Origin: CAWGYT01 sp963826795
Lineage (GTDB): Bacteria > Planctomycetota > Planctomycetia > Pirellulales > Pirellulaceae
Assembly: GCA_963826795.1 (NCBI GenBank)
Contig: CAWGYT010000009.1
Location: forward strand, 310,001-374,000
DNA: 64,000 nt
Direction of reading: 5' to 3'
Positions 39,433-49,702 of this stretch are shown piece after piece; the stretch's first letter is position 1; the number at the start of each line of letters is the position of its first letter. The notes under the pieces were generated by a model. The model saw only the letters and a list, made by a program, of their open reading frames with translations. It was not told the DNA's origin and searched no databases. Position numbers and translations under genes: made by a program.

Positions 39433-40272
39433 ATGCGAAAGCGAAACGAGATCCTTGTTGTTTGTCTGGCGATCTTTGTAAGTCCGTGCGCTGGTCAATC
39501 GCTGTTGGCTCAGACCGTATTACCTGACTTTTCTCAGGCGAGTTTCAGCAACCCATTGCGAATTGACAACCTGTATTGGCCCATGGCTCCAGGAACCGAA
39601 TGGTCCTATGAAGGAGTGTCGGTGGACCCAGAGACTGGTGAAAGTGAAACGGAATCAACGCTCGTGCAAGTCTTAAACGAAACACGCGTCGTCGCTGGAA
39701 TCGAAGCGCGCGTGGTTCGTGATCGCGTCTATCTGGAAGGTCTCTTGATCGAAGACACGTTTGACTGGTATGCCCAGGACGACAGTGGCAATCTCTGGTA
39801 CCTCGGCGAGGAGGTGACGGATTTCGAGTATGACGACGACGGGAACTTAATCGGGACGAGTCATCCCGGACAGTGGGAAACGGGAGTTGATGGCGCGTTG
39901 CCGGGATATATCATGAAGGCCAGCCCGCAGGTTGGGGACAATTATTACCAGGAGTACTACGTGGGGAACGCCGTGGACGAAGGCACCGTCCTGGCACTGG
40001 GCGAATCGGTGATGGTTGCGGCGGGCGATTTCGACAAGACGCTGCGGATCCTCGATTCAAGTACTTTGTTCCCGCAGTTCGGACACAAATCGTACGCCCC
40101 TGGCGTGGGCCCGGTGCTGGAGTTGGACTTCGACGAATCGGGCACGCAAGTGGGCCGAGTAGAACTCGTGTCGTTCGTCCCCGAACCCGGAGGCGTATGG
40201 CCTCTGCTGGCCGGTGCCCTGGGGCTGCTGGCAAGCCGAACAGGACGCGGGGTCAACCACCGACGGTCCTGA
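39433..40272 (+). CDS. PEP-CTERM exported protein of unknown function
   Basis: 279 residues from ATG 39433 (GGAGAAG upstream). Signal peptide 'MRKRNEILVVCLAIFVSPCA' and a C-terminal PEP-CTERM sorting signal ('FVPEPGGVWPLLAGALGLLA', then SRTGR). In between, strand-rich sequence such as 'YWPMAPGTEWSYEGVSVDPE', 'VVAGIEARVVRDRVYLEGLL' and 'FPQFGHKSYAPGVGPVLELD', reminiscent of exported proteins with a 'PGTxWxY' motif. Function is unknown. It diverges from the PepSY operon across a 254-base gap. Confidence 0.8.
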   Translation: MRKRNEILVVCLAIFVSPCAGQSLLAQTVLPDFSQASFSNPLRIDNLYWPMAPGTEWSYEGVSVDPETGESETESTLVQVLNETRVVAGIEARVVRDRVYLEGLLIEDTFDWYAQDDSGNLWYLGEEVTDFEYDDDGNLIGTSHPGQWETGVDGALPGYIMKASPQVGDNYYQEYYVGNAVDEGTVLALGESVMVAAGDFDKTLRILDSSTLFPQFGHKSYAPGVGPVLELDFDESGTQVGRVELVSFVPEPGGVWPLLAGALGLLASRTGRGVNHRRS

Positions 40273-40343
40273 GCGATCAGAAAAACGAGAAGGTAGTTCA
40301 GCAGCTTCAAGAGGAGGAATGGTGCTTGCCTAAACCCGCTGTT

Positions 40344-40370
40344 CTCTGTGCCCTCTGTGCCCTCTGTGCC
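40344..40370 (+). repeat. Three tandem copies of ctctgtgcc
   Basis: Exact 9-bp tandem triplicate in the gap between the PEP-CTERM gene and the ECF sigma gene. A related stretch (gttctctgtgccgc) occurs near 5690. Similar 'ctctgtg' runs are familiar intergenic clutter in planctomycetes. Confidence 0.85.
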
Positions 40371-40475
40371 CTCTTTGGCTCGGTGGTAAACCCCCGGTTC
40401 GCTTTTTTTTTCAACTAAACTGGGAAAATCACCGTCCGACCGGTGTCTTTATGACACAAGCCAAGAGGAGCCGTG

Positions 40476-40984
40476 ATGCCCGGACCGGCGAATGCAGCAT
40501 TGATCGCGGAAATGTTCGACCGGTACGCGGCCGCGTTGGAATTCTATGCGGCGCAGCGCACGGCTGCGGCGCCGGATTGTGTTCAAGAAGCGTTTCTGGA
40601 GTTGGCTCGGCAAGCGGTCCCTCCGGTGGATACCGCGGCCTGGCTGTTTCGCGTCGTGCGTAACCGGTCTCTCAACGCAGCTCGGGCCGAGCGCCGCGCG
40701 CGGATCATGAAGATCAGGCCGCGCACCGGCAGGCCACAAGCCGTCGCACGACAGGCCCCGAGGATGCGGCGGCCATATCCGACTTGCTGTGCCTGCTCAG
40801 CGAACGACAGCGGGAGATCGTATTCCTGCGTATTTGGGGACAGCTGTCTTGGCAAGAGGTCAGCGACGTTGTGGGCCGTTCTCGCAGCGCTGTCCACCGG
40901 AGTTACGTCCAAGCATTGGAAAAATTGCGGAATCATTTGGAGCCCTTGACATGTCCGACCAGTCTACCAACCAGCCGCACATAG
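40476..40984 (+). CDS. ECF-type RNA polymerase sigma factor (one frameshift)
   Basis: About 170 residues. ATG 40476 follows AAGAGGAG. Region 2 reads 'MFDRYAAALEFYAAQRTAAA', 'DCVQEAFLELARQ', 'AWLFRVVRNRSLNAARAERR'. Near 40698 the frame changes: the other frame reads 'RADHEDQAAHRQATSRRTTG', 'PEDAAAISDLLCLLSERQRE' and region 4 'IVFLRIWGQLSWQEVSDVVG' with 'SRSAVHRSYVQALEKLRNHL', ending at 40984. Regions 2 and 4 together are diagnostic for an ECF sigma factor. It overlaps the next gene by 34 bases, consistent with a coupled anti-sigma factor. The frameshift may be a base error. Confidence 0.85.
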
Positions 40985-41643
40985 ACACGCAGCTGCCCGA
41001 CGACATGGCGCGGTGCGAGTCGTTGCTCGCTCGAAGGTCGCTGCCGCAGCCGCGGCTGAAGCGGGACGAACTGCTCTATCGTGCCGGTTGGGCGGCAGCC
41101 GAAGTGCACGGCCAGCCGCATTCCGCGTCGGACGGGTCCGCAGGGCGCGGCACGGCCATTCGTACGGCGCTTGCATGGTCCGCATTGAGTGCCGCCGTTG
41201 CGGCGTCGGTCGCCGTCGCGATCACGGTGCGGCTCCTGCCCGCGGGTGCGAACCTTGCGGATCCGCCAACCGTTGTCGCCGAGGAGTCGGCGAGCCAGGC
41301 CCCGCCCACGGTTGACCGCGAGTCCAAGCCGGAACGGAAACGCCTCGTTCGTTCGAGTCCCGACCGATTTCAGCGTGGAACCTGGGTCGTCTGGAACTCG
41401 CCGCTGTTGACGATGCGTGATCGTGCGCTACAACAGGCGTGGAACGAGCGATGGAGCTTCGAGAATGGGCCGATCAGGGGATCGCGGGTCAATGACCGAG
41501 AGGTGGCAGTTCCGAAGACGTCGCGGGAGATGCTGCAGGAGTTCCTTCCGAAGCCATCCGTGAACGAAACGTCCATTGTTGGTCCGAGGCGAAGCTCACC
41601 TCGCTCGCTTTGGAAAAGCTTTCGCTTGGGAGAGACGACATGA
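40951..41643 (+). CDS. Single-pass membrane protein, putative anti-sigma factor
   Basis: 230 residues from ATG 40951. A cytoplasmic N-terminal part (MSDQSTNQPHIDTQLPDDMA, 'LKRDELLYRAGWAAAEVHGQ') is followed by one membrane helix at about 70-95 ('TALAWSALSAAVAASVAVAI') and a periplasmic part rich in basic and hydroxyl residues. No zinc-finger HxxxCxxC motif is visible. Its start lies inside the end of the sigma gene and its stop overlaps the next start as ATGA, so three genes are translationally linked. Anti-sigma function is inferred from position and topology only. Confidence 0.65.
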   Translation: MSDQSTNQPHIDTQLPDDMARCESLLARRSLPQPRLKRDELLYRAGWAAAEVHGQPHSASDGSAGRGTAIRTALAWSALSAAVAASVAVAITVRLLPAGANLADPPTVVAEESASQAPPTVDRESKPERKRLVRSSPDRFQRGTWVVWNSPLLTMRDRALQQAWNERWSFENGPIRGSRVNDREVAVPKTSREMLQEFLPKPSVNETSIVGPRRSSPRSLWKSFRLGETT

Positions 41644-43175
41644 ATCGAGAAACCCTCAGGAAATCTCACCGGAAGCTGTTCACCGCCACGTTGGGGTGCC
41701 TGGTGGCATTCCTCCTCGGCCCCCATCCAACGGCTCAGGCCGAGTTGGCCGTCGGTGTTGAAGAATCGGACGCCGGTACCTTGCTCGTCTATCGGATGAC
41801 CGTCACGCCGGCGCCTGAGCCCATCCCTCCGCTGCGGCACCGTTTGGCCGTTCGGGAAATCGAGTTGATGCCTGGGAATGCGGCCACGCATTATCTGCGA
41901 GCGTTTCCTGAGTCCGGTTTTGAGTCGCGCGTCAAGAGTCTGGTGGATCAACATGGCGAAGAGTTCTACGACTGGATCAACTCCAGCGAGATTCCGCTGA
42001 CGGAGTTTCCGCTGGAGAAGGCACGTGAAGCCGTGGCCTCCTTCGATTCGGTGGTCGACCATTTCATCGCGCCGGCTTCGCTTCGCCGCGAGTGTGATTG
42101 GGGCCTGGGGATCGAGGAGATGCGTGGCCCGACAATCATCCAAATGCTGTTGCCAGAGTTCACTGCGTCACGAACGGTGTCGCGAGTGCTGGCGTTACGC
42201 GCACGGGTGGCGATCGCCGAAGGGGACTACGATCGCGCGATCGATCAGCTGCGGATGAATTATCGGTTGGCCCGAAACGTCGGACGCGTGCCGTTCCTGA
42301 TTTGCGGGCTGATCGGGATTGCCGAGGCCAATCTCGGTCACCAGCAAGTCATTGAGCTGTTGGCTGCGAAAGACTCGCCGAATCTGTACTGGGCCTTGGC
42401 CGAGTTGCCGCAGCCGCTGGTCGATATTCGTCGGGCGGTGCAATTCGAAATGTCGCTGGGAGTGAGGATTTTCCCGTTTCTGATTGACGCCGAAACGGCC
42501 AGTCACTCGCCCGAAGAATGGGCTCGGATCCTCGCCAACGGTTTATCCGAGTTCGGCCAATTGACGAGCGAGGGATCGAACAACTTTAATCTCGCATCGC
42601 TCGAAGCGCGGCAGGCGGCCGTGGCTGGCATGTCGATATTCTTTTACCCGGGCGCAAAGCAGCGTCTGATCGCTGGCGGCATGGCCGCGGAGCAGGTCGA
42701 GGCGATGCCCGTGGGGCAAGTCGTTGTCGTCGATGCCGCTCGTGAGTACCGCCGGGTTGCGGATGAGATTGAGAAATGGGCATACGTTCCGTACTACCTC
42801 GCGCGTCAGCGTGACTCGACGGAGCTTTTTGATGCTCATGGCGCGACGGGGGTGGCGACGCGCGGCTACGGATACGTCCTGGCGGCTTTGTTGCTGCCTG
42901 CGGTCGAGGCAGCTCGCGCGGCTGAGGCTCGTCTCGACTGGCAAACGCGGGCGCTGCAGATCATCGAGGCCATCCGCATGCACGCCGCCCAGGCTGGCAC
43001 GCTTCCCTCCTCGCTGGATGAGATCAAGGTCGTTCCCCTCCCCTTGAATCCGGCCACGAACCAGGCGTACCAGTATCGACTGGAGGGTGCGACGGGCGTC
43101 CTGGAGCTGCCGTTTCAGGACGGCTTCACCGGAGTGGCGTATCGGTTTGAAATCACGTTGTCCGATGGCAACTGA
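41640..43175 (+). CDS. Exported protein of unknown function, ECF-cluster partner
   Basis: 511 residues from ATG 41640 (ATGA overlap). Signal peptide at about 1-34 (LFTATLGCLVAFLLGPHPTA). The body is helical and tetratricopeptide-like in places ('LRARVAIAEGDYDRAIDQLR', 'LICGLIGIAEANLGHQQVIE'), followed by 'AALLLPAVEAARAAEARLDW' and 'AAQAGTLPSSLDEIKVVPLP', the latter two resembling the pseudopilin-like end seen in exported planctomycete proteins. Long versions of this protein are found beside ECF sigma and DUF1559 genes in planctomycetes. I do not recognise a defined family. Confidence 0.7.
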   Translation: MNRETLRKSHRKLFTATLGCLVAFLLGPHPTAQAELAVGVEESDAGTLLVYRMTVTPAPEPIPPLRHRLAVREIELMPGNAATHYLRAFPESGFESRVKSLVDQHGEEFYDWINSSEIPLTEFPLEKAREAVASFDSVVDHFIAPASLRRECDWGLGIEEMRGPTIIQMLLPEFTASRTVSRVLALRARVAIAEGDYDRAIDQLRMNYRLARNVGRVPFLICGLIGIAEANLGHQQVIELLAAKDSPNLYWALAELPQPLVDIRRAVQFEMSLGVRIFPFLIDAETASHSPEEWARILANGLSEFGQLTSEGSNNFNLASLEARQAAVAGMSIFFYPGAKQRLIAGGMAAEQVEAMPVGQVVVVDAAREYRRVADEIEKWAYVPYYLARQRDSTELFDAHGATGVATRGYGYVLAALLLPAVEAARAAEARLDWQTRALQIIEAIRMHAAQAGTLPSSLDEIKVVPLPLNPATNQAYQYRLEGATGVLELPFQDGFTGVAYRFEITLSDGN

Positions 43176-43191
43176 CGAAAAGGAAAGATCC

Positions 43192-44809
43192 ATGAAAACA
43201 CAATTCGGTCTCTTGTCTCTGGTGTTGATTGGCTTGTTTAGCGAAAGCGGCGCGCGGGCTGCGGACCCCGCGTCGGTGATACCCTTCCTGGCCGATGACG
43301 TCGTCGCGATCGCGTACGTCGACTTAACGGCCATTGACTTAGCCGCTTGGCAGACCGAATTCCGAAAGCTGGGCGTTCTGCCGCCGGGTTTGACGGACGA
43401 TGCGGCGCACTCGGTCGCACCGGCCCAACAGCTGTTCGACGACTTCGTCCGCCACGGCGCCTCGCATCTTTATGCACTTCTGCGGACCTCGGACCTCGAG
43501 TATCGGGGGCCGACCTGGGTGCTGTCTTTGACCAAAGATGCGAACGCGGACGCCTTAATCGGATTGTTAAAGGGTCTGGGGGAAGGTCCCCAGCGGCCCG
43601 CGTTCTTCCCGAACGAGATTCAGGTCGTGGACGGTTCCGTGCTGGCGGCGATGAACGAGGAACAGATGGCGCGAATGGTCGCGGAACAATCCGGCCCGCC
43701 ACGGGAAGAGGCGGTTGCAGCCCTCGAGAAGTTGGGTGGCAGCAACGCAGGGTTGGTGGTCCTGGGCGACGCCGACAGCCGACGGGTTCTGCGCGAGATG
43801 TTTCCCCGTCTGCAGCCGCCGCTGGAACGGATCGACGGACGGATGATCGCGGAAGACCTGCTGTGGGGCGGCCTCACGCTGGACTTCCTGCCTCAGCCGC
43901 GTCTCGCAGTCCACGTGGAAACCTCCAGCCCAAGAATCGCAGCCGAGCTGCAGCAAGCCGCCGTTCAGGGGTTGGCGTTCGCCCGAGAACTGCTCGTGCC
44001 AAAGAAGTCCGATGCTCCGTCTCCGTCTCCCTTGCCGTTGCCGGCTGCCAGCATACAGACGGCATTCGATTCACTACAGCCTAAAACCGAGGGTTCTGCG
44101 CTGAGACTGCAGCTGGGAGACGACGCGGCGGCGCTGACCCGGCTAAGTCAGTTGCTCGCGCCGTCGATCGTCGCGACCCGAGAAGCGGCCGATCGCAATC
44201 AGCGGCTCAACCAGTTCAAGCAGCTCGCCCTCGCGTTTTGGAATTACGAGTCCGCGCATCGGGCGTTGGTTGCACAGGCGATTTATGACGAAACCGGGAA
44301 GCCGCTGTTGAGCTGGCGAGTACAATTGTTGCCTTACCTGGACGAACAGGCGCTGTACGATGAATTTCACCTAGAAGAGCCATGGGACAGCCCGCACAAT
44401 CGACAACTGATCGAGCGGATGCCGGAGGTCTTTTCGGATCCGAATGCCGAGTTGCGCCGTGCCCTAGGCGCCGGGCGCACGACCTATGTCGCGCCGGTCG
44501 CGGCCGAGACACTGTTTCCGCCGCGTTCGGCGCTTCCCGACGGTGAACCGCTGAGGATTCGAGATGTCACCGATGGGACATCCAAGACGATCTTGCTTGT
44601 GGAAGTCCTCCCCGAGCGGGCGGTCGTCTGGACGAAGCCCGAAGATTGGCAGGTCAACCTTGATCGGCCTCGGGAAGGTGTCGTGCGGCCAGACCGGACG
44701 GGCTTCGTCGCCGCATTCTGTGATGGATCTGTCCGATTCTTGCCCAATGAGGTCGACGCAATGGTGCTCCGCGCAATTGACCCGCGCCGGCGGCGAGGCA
44801 GTGGACTGA
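43192..44809 (+). CDS. DUF1559 domain protein (frameshift near the 3' end)
   Basis: About 539 residues from ATG 43192 (aggaaaga upstream). Signal peptide MKTQFGLLSLVLIGLFSESG. The first half is unassigned ('VIPFLADDVVAIAYVDLTAI'). The second half is DUF1559: 'NQRLNQFKQLALAFWNYESA', 'PLLSWRVQLLPYLDEQALYD', 'IRDVTDGTSKTILLVEVLPE', 'FVAAFCDGSVRFLPNEV'. The open frame runs into antisense of the next gene up to 45003, but the usual family ending 'LTRAGGEAVD' with a stop at 44809 reads one frame over, so one base is off near 44776. DUF1559 proteins have pseudopilin-like ends; this one has a signal peptide instead of the type IV leader. Confidence 0.82.
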
Positions 44810-44873
44810 TTCGCCGCAAATGGAGGCGCGCGTGCCCCAGCTTTCGCGCGGTGGCCCGAAGACGGTCTGCACG

Positions 44874-46295
44874 CTACGCGAGGATCGGTCCAATTACGTG
44901 TCCGTGCACGTCCGTCAGTCGCCTCTCGATTCCGTTGTGCCGAAACGTAAGGCGACGATGGTCGATTCCCATCAAGTGCAGGATCGTGGCGTGGAGGTCA
45001 TAGCAATACGTCCCGTTTTCCGCCGCTTGATACGCGAAATCGTCGCTCTGGCCAAAAGCAACGCCCGCCTTGATCCCGGCGCCGGCCAACCACGTCACAA
45101 AGGTGCCGCCATTATGGTCGCGCCCCGTCGCCCCTTGTGTGAAGGGCATGCGCCCGAACTCGGTCGTCCACACGACCAACGTGTCGGACAGCAGGCCACG
45201 CTGGTCGAGGTCGGTGAGCAAGGCGCTGATGGGTTGGTCCACGGTCTTCGCAATCGCGGGTAGCTCGGTGACGATATCCGTGTGATTGTCCCAATTGTTT
45301 TTTGGCCCGCCCATGCCACTCCAAACTTGCACGAACCGGACATCGCGCTCGATCAATCGACGCGCGACGAGACAATTGCGTCCGAAGGGTTCCGTCTCGG
45401 TCTGAGTGAGGCCGTACGCCGCATGAGTGGCTGCGGTTTCCTGCGAAATATCCAGCGCTTCGGGTGCGCTCAATTGCATTCGGGCGGCAAGCTCAAACGA
45501 AGCGATTCGGGCCTCCAAACGCGAGTCGCCCGGGTGATCCGCCAGGTGAGCAAGGTTCAGCTGATTGAGCAGCGCCAAGCCGTCGGTCTCGCTCGCCGTG
45601 GTGATTTGCTCCGCTGACTTGGGAGGTTGAAGGTTTCCAATGGGCGTCGGCGAGTTGGGCTTAATCACCGTGGCACCGTGAGCGGCCGGAAGGAATCCGG
45701 ATGAGAAATTACCCGTGTTGTTGTACGGATATCCGCGATGATCCGGCAAAACAACGAACGTCGGCAGCTCGTCGGAAAGCCGTCCGAGCCCATACGAAAT
45801 CCAGGCACCCAGAGCCGGAAATCCCCCCGACAGGAATCCGGTATTTTGCATGTAGCTGGCCGGCCCATGGACATTGGTCTTGGACTGCATACTCATCAGA
45901 AATGCCAGGTCATCGACGTGGTTGGCGAGGTGCGGAAACACGTCGCTGACCCAGCGGCCTGACTGGCCGTGCTGGCTGAAACGGAACGGCGACTTCATGA
46001 TCGCGCCGGGCTTACTGGTCACCGCCGTCTTCAAGCCAAAACTGGCTTCCTTGCCGTGCTGCCTTTCTAACTCAGGCTTGTAGTCAAACGTATCCATCTG
46101 GCTCACGCCGCCATTCATGAACAGCTGAATTACGCGACGCACCTTGGCCGGATGATGGAGACCGCCGTTCAACCCGTCGCTCGGCGTCGCTTCACCCAGC
46201 TCGCCCAACAAGATGGCAAGCACCACTTGGCCCAAGAACTCCCGCCGTCCAAAAAACGGGGTCCGGTCAAAAAACGTCGAACGCGGAACTGGCAT
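44874..46295 (-). CDS. DUF1501 family protein
   Basis: 473 residues. Opening 'RTPFFGRREFLGQVVLAILL' with a twin-arginine-type RRxF motif, then family motifs 'VIQLFMNGGVSQMDTFDYKP', 'SDTLVVWTTEFGRMPFTQGA', 'GRDHNGGTFVTWLAGAGIKA' and 'CYDLHATILHLMGIDHRRLT'. Sulfatase/alkaline-phosphatase-like fold, exported. It follows the PSD1 gene on the same strand after 71 bases, the standard planctomycete PSD1-DUF1501 pair whose substrate is unknown. It converges with the DUF1559 gene once the DUF1559 frame is corrected (64-base gap). Confidence 0.92.
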   Translation of the reverse strand: MPVPRSTFFDRTPFFGRREFLGQVVLAILLGELGEATPSDGLNGGLHHPAKVRRVIQLFMNGGVSQMDTFDYKPELERQHGKEASFGLKTAVTSKPGAIMKSPFRFSQHGQSGRWVSDVFPHLANHVDDLAFLMSMQSKTNVHGPASYMQNTGFLSGGFPALGAWISYGLGRLSDELPTFVVLPDHRGYPYNNTGNFSSGFLPAAHGATVIKPNSPTPIGNLQPPKSAEQITTASETDGLALLNQLNLAHLADHPGDSRLEARIASFELAARMQLSAPEALDISQETAATHAAYGLTQTETEPFGRNCLVARRLIERDVRFVQVWSGMGGPKNNWDNHTDIVTELPAIAKTVDQPISALLTDLDQRGLLSDTLVVWTTEFGRMPFTQGATGRDHNGGTFVTWLAGAGIKAGVAFGQSDDFAYQAAENGTYCYDLHATILHLMGIDHRRLTFRHNGIERRLTDVHGHVIGPILA

Positions 46296-46366
46296 GGATG
46301 GGCACCTTGTCGGTCGGAAAATGGATCTTGACCCCTTTCGTCTGGATCTGCACCCTTTAGTTCTAG

Positions 46367-49300
46367 TTAGTCCACAAACATGAACTCATTCGTGTTAAAA
46401 AGCAGACGGCACGCGTTCGCAAGTCCGTGACGCGAAACGTACTCCGTCACTGCCGCTTGCTCTTGGGACGTGGCTGAGCGGCCGAGTATTCGCCAAAATA
46501 GGGTGGCGACTTGTTCGCAGGGCGAACCGAACTCGGAGGCAATCCGATCGGCCAGGAGTTCGCTCTGTCGAACCACAAACTTATCGTTCATGGTCGCCAA
46601 GGCCTGCACGGCGGTGAGCGATTCGTTTCGACGAGGAGCGAGCTGTGAGGCGTCGGGGCAATCGAGTGCCTCCATGAACGGATCTGGGACGGTCCGGAAA
46701 ATAAAACGATAGATACTGCGCCGATAATTTGAACGGCGATCGACGTCGAAGTCCTGATAGTTGACGACGGGAGTGACATGAACTCCGGGGCTCTCGACGA
46801 ACTGGCGATCGGACGGTCCGCCCATGCGATTGTCAAGCGACTCAGAAATCGCGAGCAGCGAATCACGAAACGATTCGGCGTCAAGTCGCTTGCGATTCAT
46901 CCGCCATAGCCAACGGTTACTGGCGTCAATTCGCGCCGCCTGATCGCGATACGCCGAGGACTGCTGATACGTGGCGCTCGTCACAATCAGGCGATGAAGG
47001 GCCTTCAGTGAACCGCTTTGCTCCTGCAAGGTCACGGCCAGCCAGTCGAGCAGTTCGGGGTGAGTTGGCGGGCTTCCGGCGTGGCCAAAATCGTTGGGCG
47101 TTGCAACGAGGGGCTCGCCGAAATGGTATTGCCAGACTCGGTTCGCGATGGAACGCCACACCAGCCCGTTTTTTGGATGGCTAAGCCAATCGGCCAAGGC
47201 CACTCGGCGCTCGCCTTCGGTCGCCGCGTCAAATCGAAACGAATCGGCCGGCAGTCCATCGACGCATGACAAAGCAGTGGCTTTGGCCGGACGAAGCGGC
47301 TTGGAGATCTCGCCTCGATCAAGCACTTGAACCACGCGGGGCTCAACCGCCGGACGAAACGAGCCATCGGCCTCGAATCGGTTTGTTCCGCAATAGACCA
47401 TCGCCGACTCAGGCAACTGGTCCAATTCCGTTCGAATGCGTTGCTCGATCACGAACGCGGCTACCTGCATCCGCTGGGAATCCGTACGGAGCGGAAGTTC
47501 GGCAAGAGTCGGTGAAGCCTTTGGCATGGCAAGAATTCGTTCGATCTCATCCGGCAGTAAGAATGTGTCCAAAGTTGGATTGCGATCGCCCGTAGCCGTC
47601 AATTGGAAGCGCCCAATCAAATGCCCTTCGCCATGCGACTGCTCAAGTTCCACACGCATCAATAGGGGCTCATTTGAAGCAGTTGTGAGCGGGACATCGA
47701 ACTGAAAAATCGCGGCGTGATGTTTGCCAACTTCCGGGTAGATCCCCCAGGCGGAGCGAGGATCGTTGTCCACCGCCAGGCCGACGTCCCATCCCGCTTG
47801 ATTGAAGTCAGCAAGCGTCCTTGTGATGGCAACGGCTTGTCCCGATTCGGGGTGAGCGGGATCAACGGAAAAAATACGAATCTGGTTCAGGTGAAAGTTT
47901 CCGTTCGATTGGCGCCCCGGCCCGTTGTTCGGCAGACGCGGATCTGGCAGGACGTCAAGGCGAATCGCCGACACCCGTGGCAGCGTGGTTTCCGCCAGGA
48001 CGGTATACCGGTCCGTCTCGGGAAGCTCTCCATCCACATAGATCGACTGATCGGGCTGCTGAGTCATCGTCGCGCCGGCACGCGAGCTGCAATTCAGCAG
48101 CGTCACGGGCCGCCAAATCGACTGGAGCTTGCGGTACGTTTCCTCCCAGGCGTCGACCTCGACTTGGATGTCATGATCCAGCAGCTTCCGATTCTCCTCA
48201 GCGGCCCAGGTGCGGATCTCTTCTTGTTCTCGCTCCAGCTGCTTCCGTCGTCGGGCCACGGCGGGGTCCGGGTCATACCGCCGATTCGCCTTGTCGATTC
48301 CAGCGAACACGGCCTGTAAGCCGTAGTACTCGTCCTGTGAGATCGGGTCAAATTTATGGTGATGACAACGCGCGCAGTGAACGCTTGTGCTGGCAAAGGT
48401 CGACATGACCGTGGTCACAATCTCATCGCGATCAAGGTATTGACCGACGAGCCGATCGAGCGAGTCTTCCTGGATATCACGCAAGGAGCTCTCGTCCCAA
48501 GGGCCGGCCGCAAGGAAACCCGTTCCGGCGATCGCCCACGGATCATCCGCGAACGTCACGTCTCCGGCAACTTGCTCGCGCACGAATTGCTGATAGGGCA
48601 CATCTTCATTCAGCCGTCGCACGAGATAATCTCGATATGGCCAGGCGTGTTCACGGGGCCGATCCTGATCGTGCCCATGCGTTTCGGCGAAGTGAACGAG
48701 ATCCATCCAGTGCCGCGCCCATCGCTCGCCGTACCGCGGACTGCTCAGCAGCCGATCGACCACTCGCTCGTACGCATCCGAGTGTTCGTCCTCGAGAAAT
48801 CGCAGAAACTCATCGGTCGACGGCGGGACACCCAGCAGGTCGTAGTACACGCGACGCAGCAAGCGGCGTCGATCGGCCTGGGGCGATGGCGGGAGTTTCA
48901 CGCTGGCCAAGCGTGCAGCAACAAAGCGGTCAATCGGATTGCGACACCAGTCGGTCGGCGTTTCCGCGGCAAGATTCGGCAGTGAGGGCTTCGACAACTC
49001 GCGATAAGCCCAATGGCTTGGCCACACGGCGCCGCTTTCGATCCAATCGCGCAAGACCTCAAGCTCGATCCTGCCGAGCGGGCCGTCCGGCGGCATGCGG
49101 ACGTCTTCGTCGAGCGAACTGACGCGCTGAATTAGCGAGCTCGCCTCTGCGTCGTGCGGAACAAGGGCCGCGTGTTCGACGGCCGAGCTGCGCTGCGTCA
49201 GATCCAGATCGGCGCCGGTTGGTCGGGACCGTGGCAGCCGATGCACTTTTGCAGAATCGGCGCCACCTGTTCATCGAATGACCGAGGTCCCTGGGCGGGC

Positions 49301-49392
49301 GCGTCATCGGCGGCCATCGCCAACGGCACGATGACGAAAAAAAACGTCAGTGACCTCCAGTGATGCCGGGATGGCGTTATCCGCGCACGCAT
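46367..49392 (-). CDS. PSCyt1-DUF1549-DUF1553 (PSD1) cytochrome protein (one frameshift)
   Basis: About 1008 residues. ATG 49392 begins a signal peptide (LTFFFVIVPLAMAADDAPAQ) and 'FDEQVAPILQKCIGCHGPDQ', whose CIGCH is the cytochrome c heme site. The frame then breaks near 49216; the rest reads from 'GADLDLTQRSSAVEHAALVP' and 'RMPPDGPLGRIELEVLRDWI' (PSCyt1 end), DUF1549 ('RYGERWARHWMDLVHFAETH', 'CARCHHHKFDPISQDEYYGL' with a second CxxCH), a laminin-like insert and DUF1553 ('RIDASNRWLWRMNRKRLDAE', 'FREDSLLAISESLDNRMGG'-like region). The overlapping pair with DUF1501 implies a periplasmic complex. A one-base fault in the heme-domain region is probably an error. Confidence 0.88.
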
Positions 49393-49702
49393 GATTCGTT
49401 CCGGACTCGCTTGCCAAGAACTTGTGAAGTACCCTCATTGTGCGATATTGGAACGGACCTGCGTACCCCCGCGCCGCCGAAAAAGTGTTGGGGAAGTTCG
49501 GGGCGGCACCTGGACGGCGTGTCCCCGCAGCGGAGTCGGCGCATCGGAATCGACTCCGAGGAGTCAAAGTAACGCAACTCAACTCGGCTCGACAGCGGCT
49601 CCCATTTGGTTGACAATTCAGCGGCGCGTGCCTTTTTTATCGCCGAAGCGCCGCGACCGTTCGGCGTGCGAAATCTGTGGCCTGGGACATCCGCCGTTGT
49701 TA
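49393..49702. other. Divergent intergenic region
   Basis: 310 bases between the divergent PSD1 and PGPGW genes. Open frames are short and unrelated to known proteins. It should hold the promoter of the PSD1-DUF1501 pair; I see no repeat or hairpin of note. Confidence 0.4.

Noticed and set aside
40690..40710. Programmed frameshift in the sigma factor
   Set aside because: The site (cgccgcgcgcgg) is not a slippery heptamer, and no such mechanism is known for ECF sigma factors.
44810..45003. C-terminal extension of the DUF1559 protein
   Set aside because: It is arginine-rich, antisense to the DUF1501 gene, and the family's normal ending with stop at 44809 is present one frame over.
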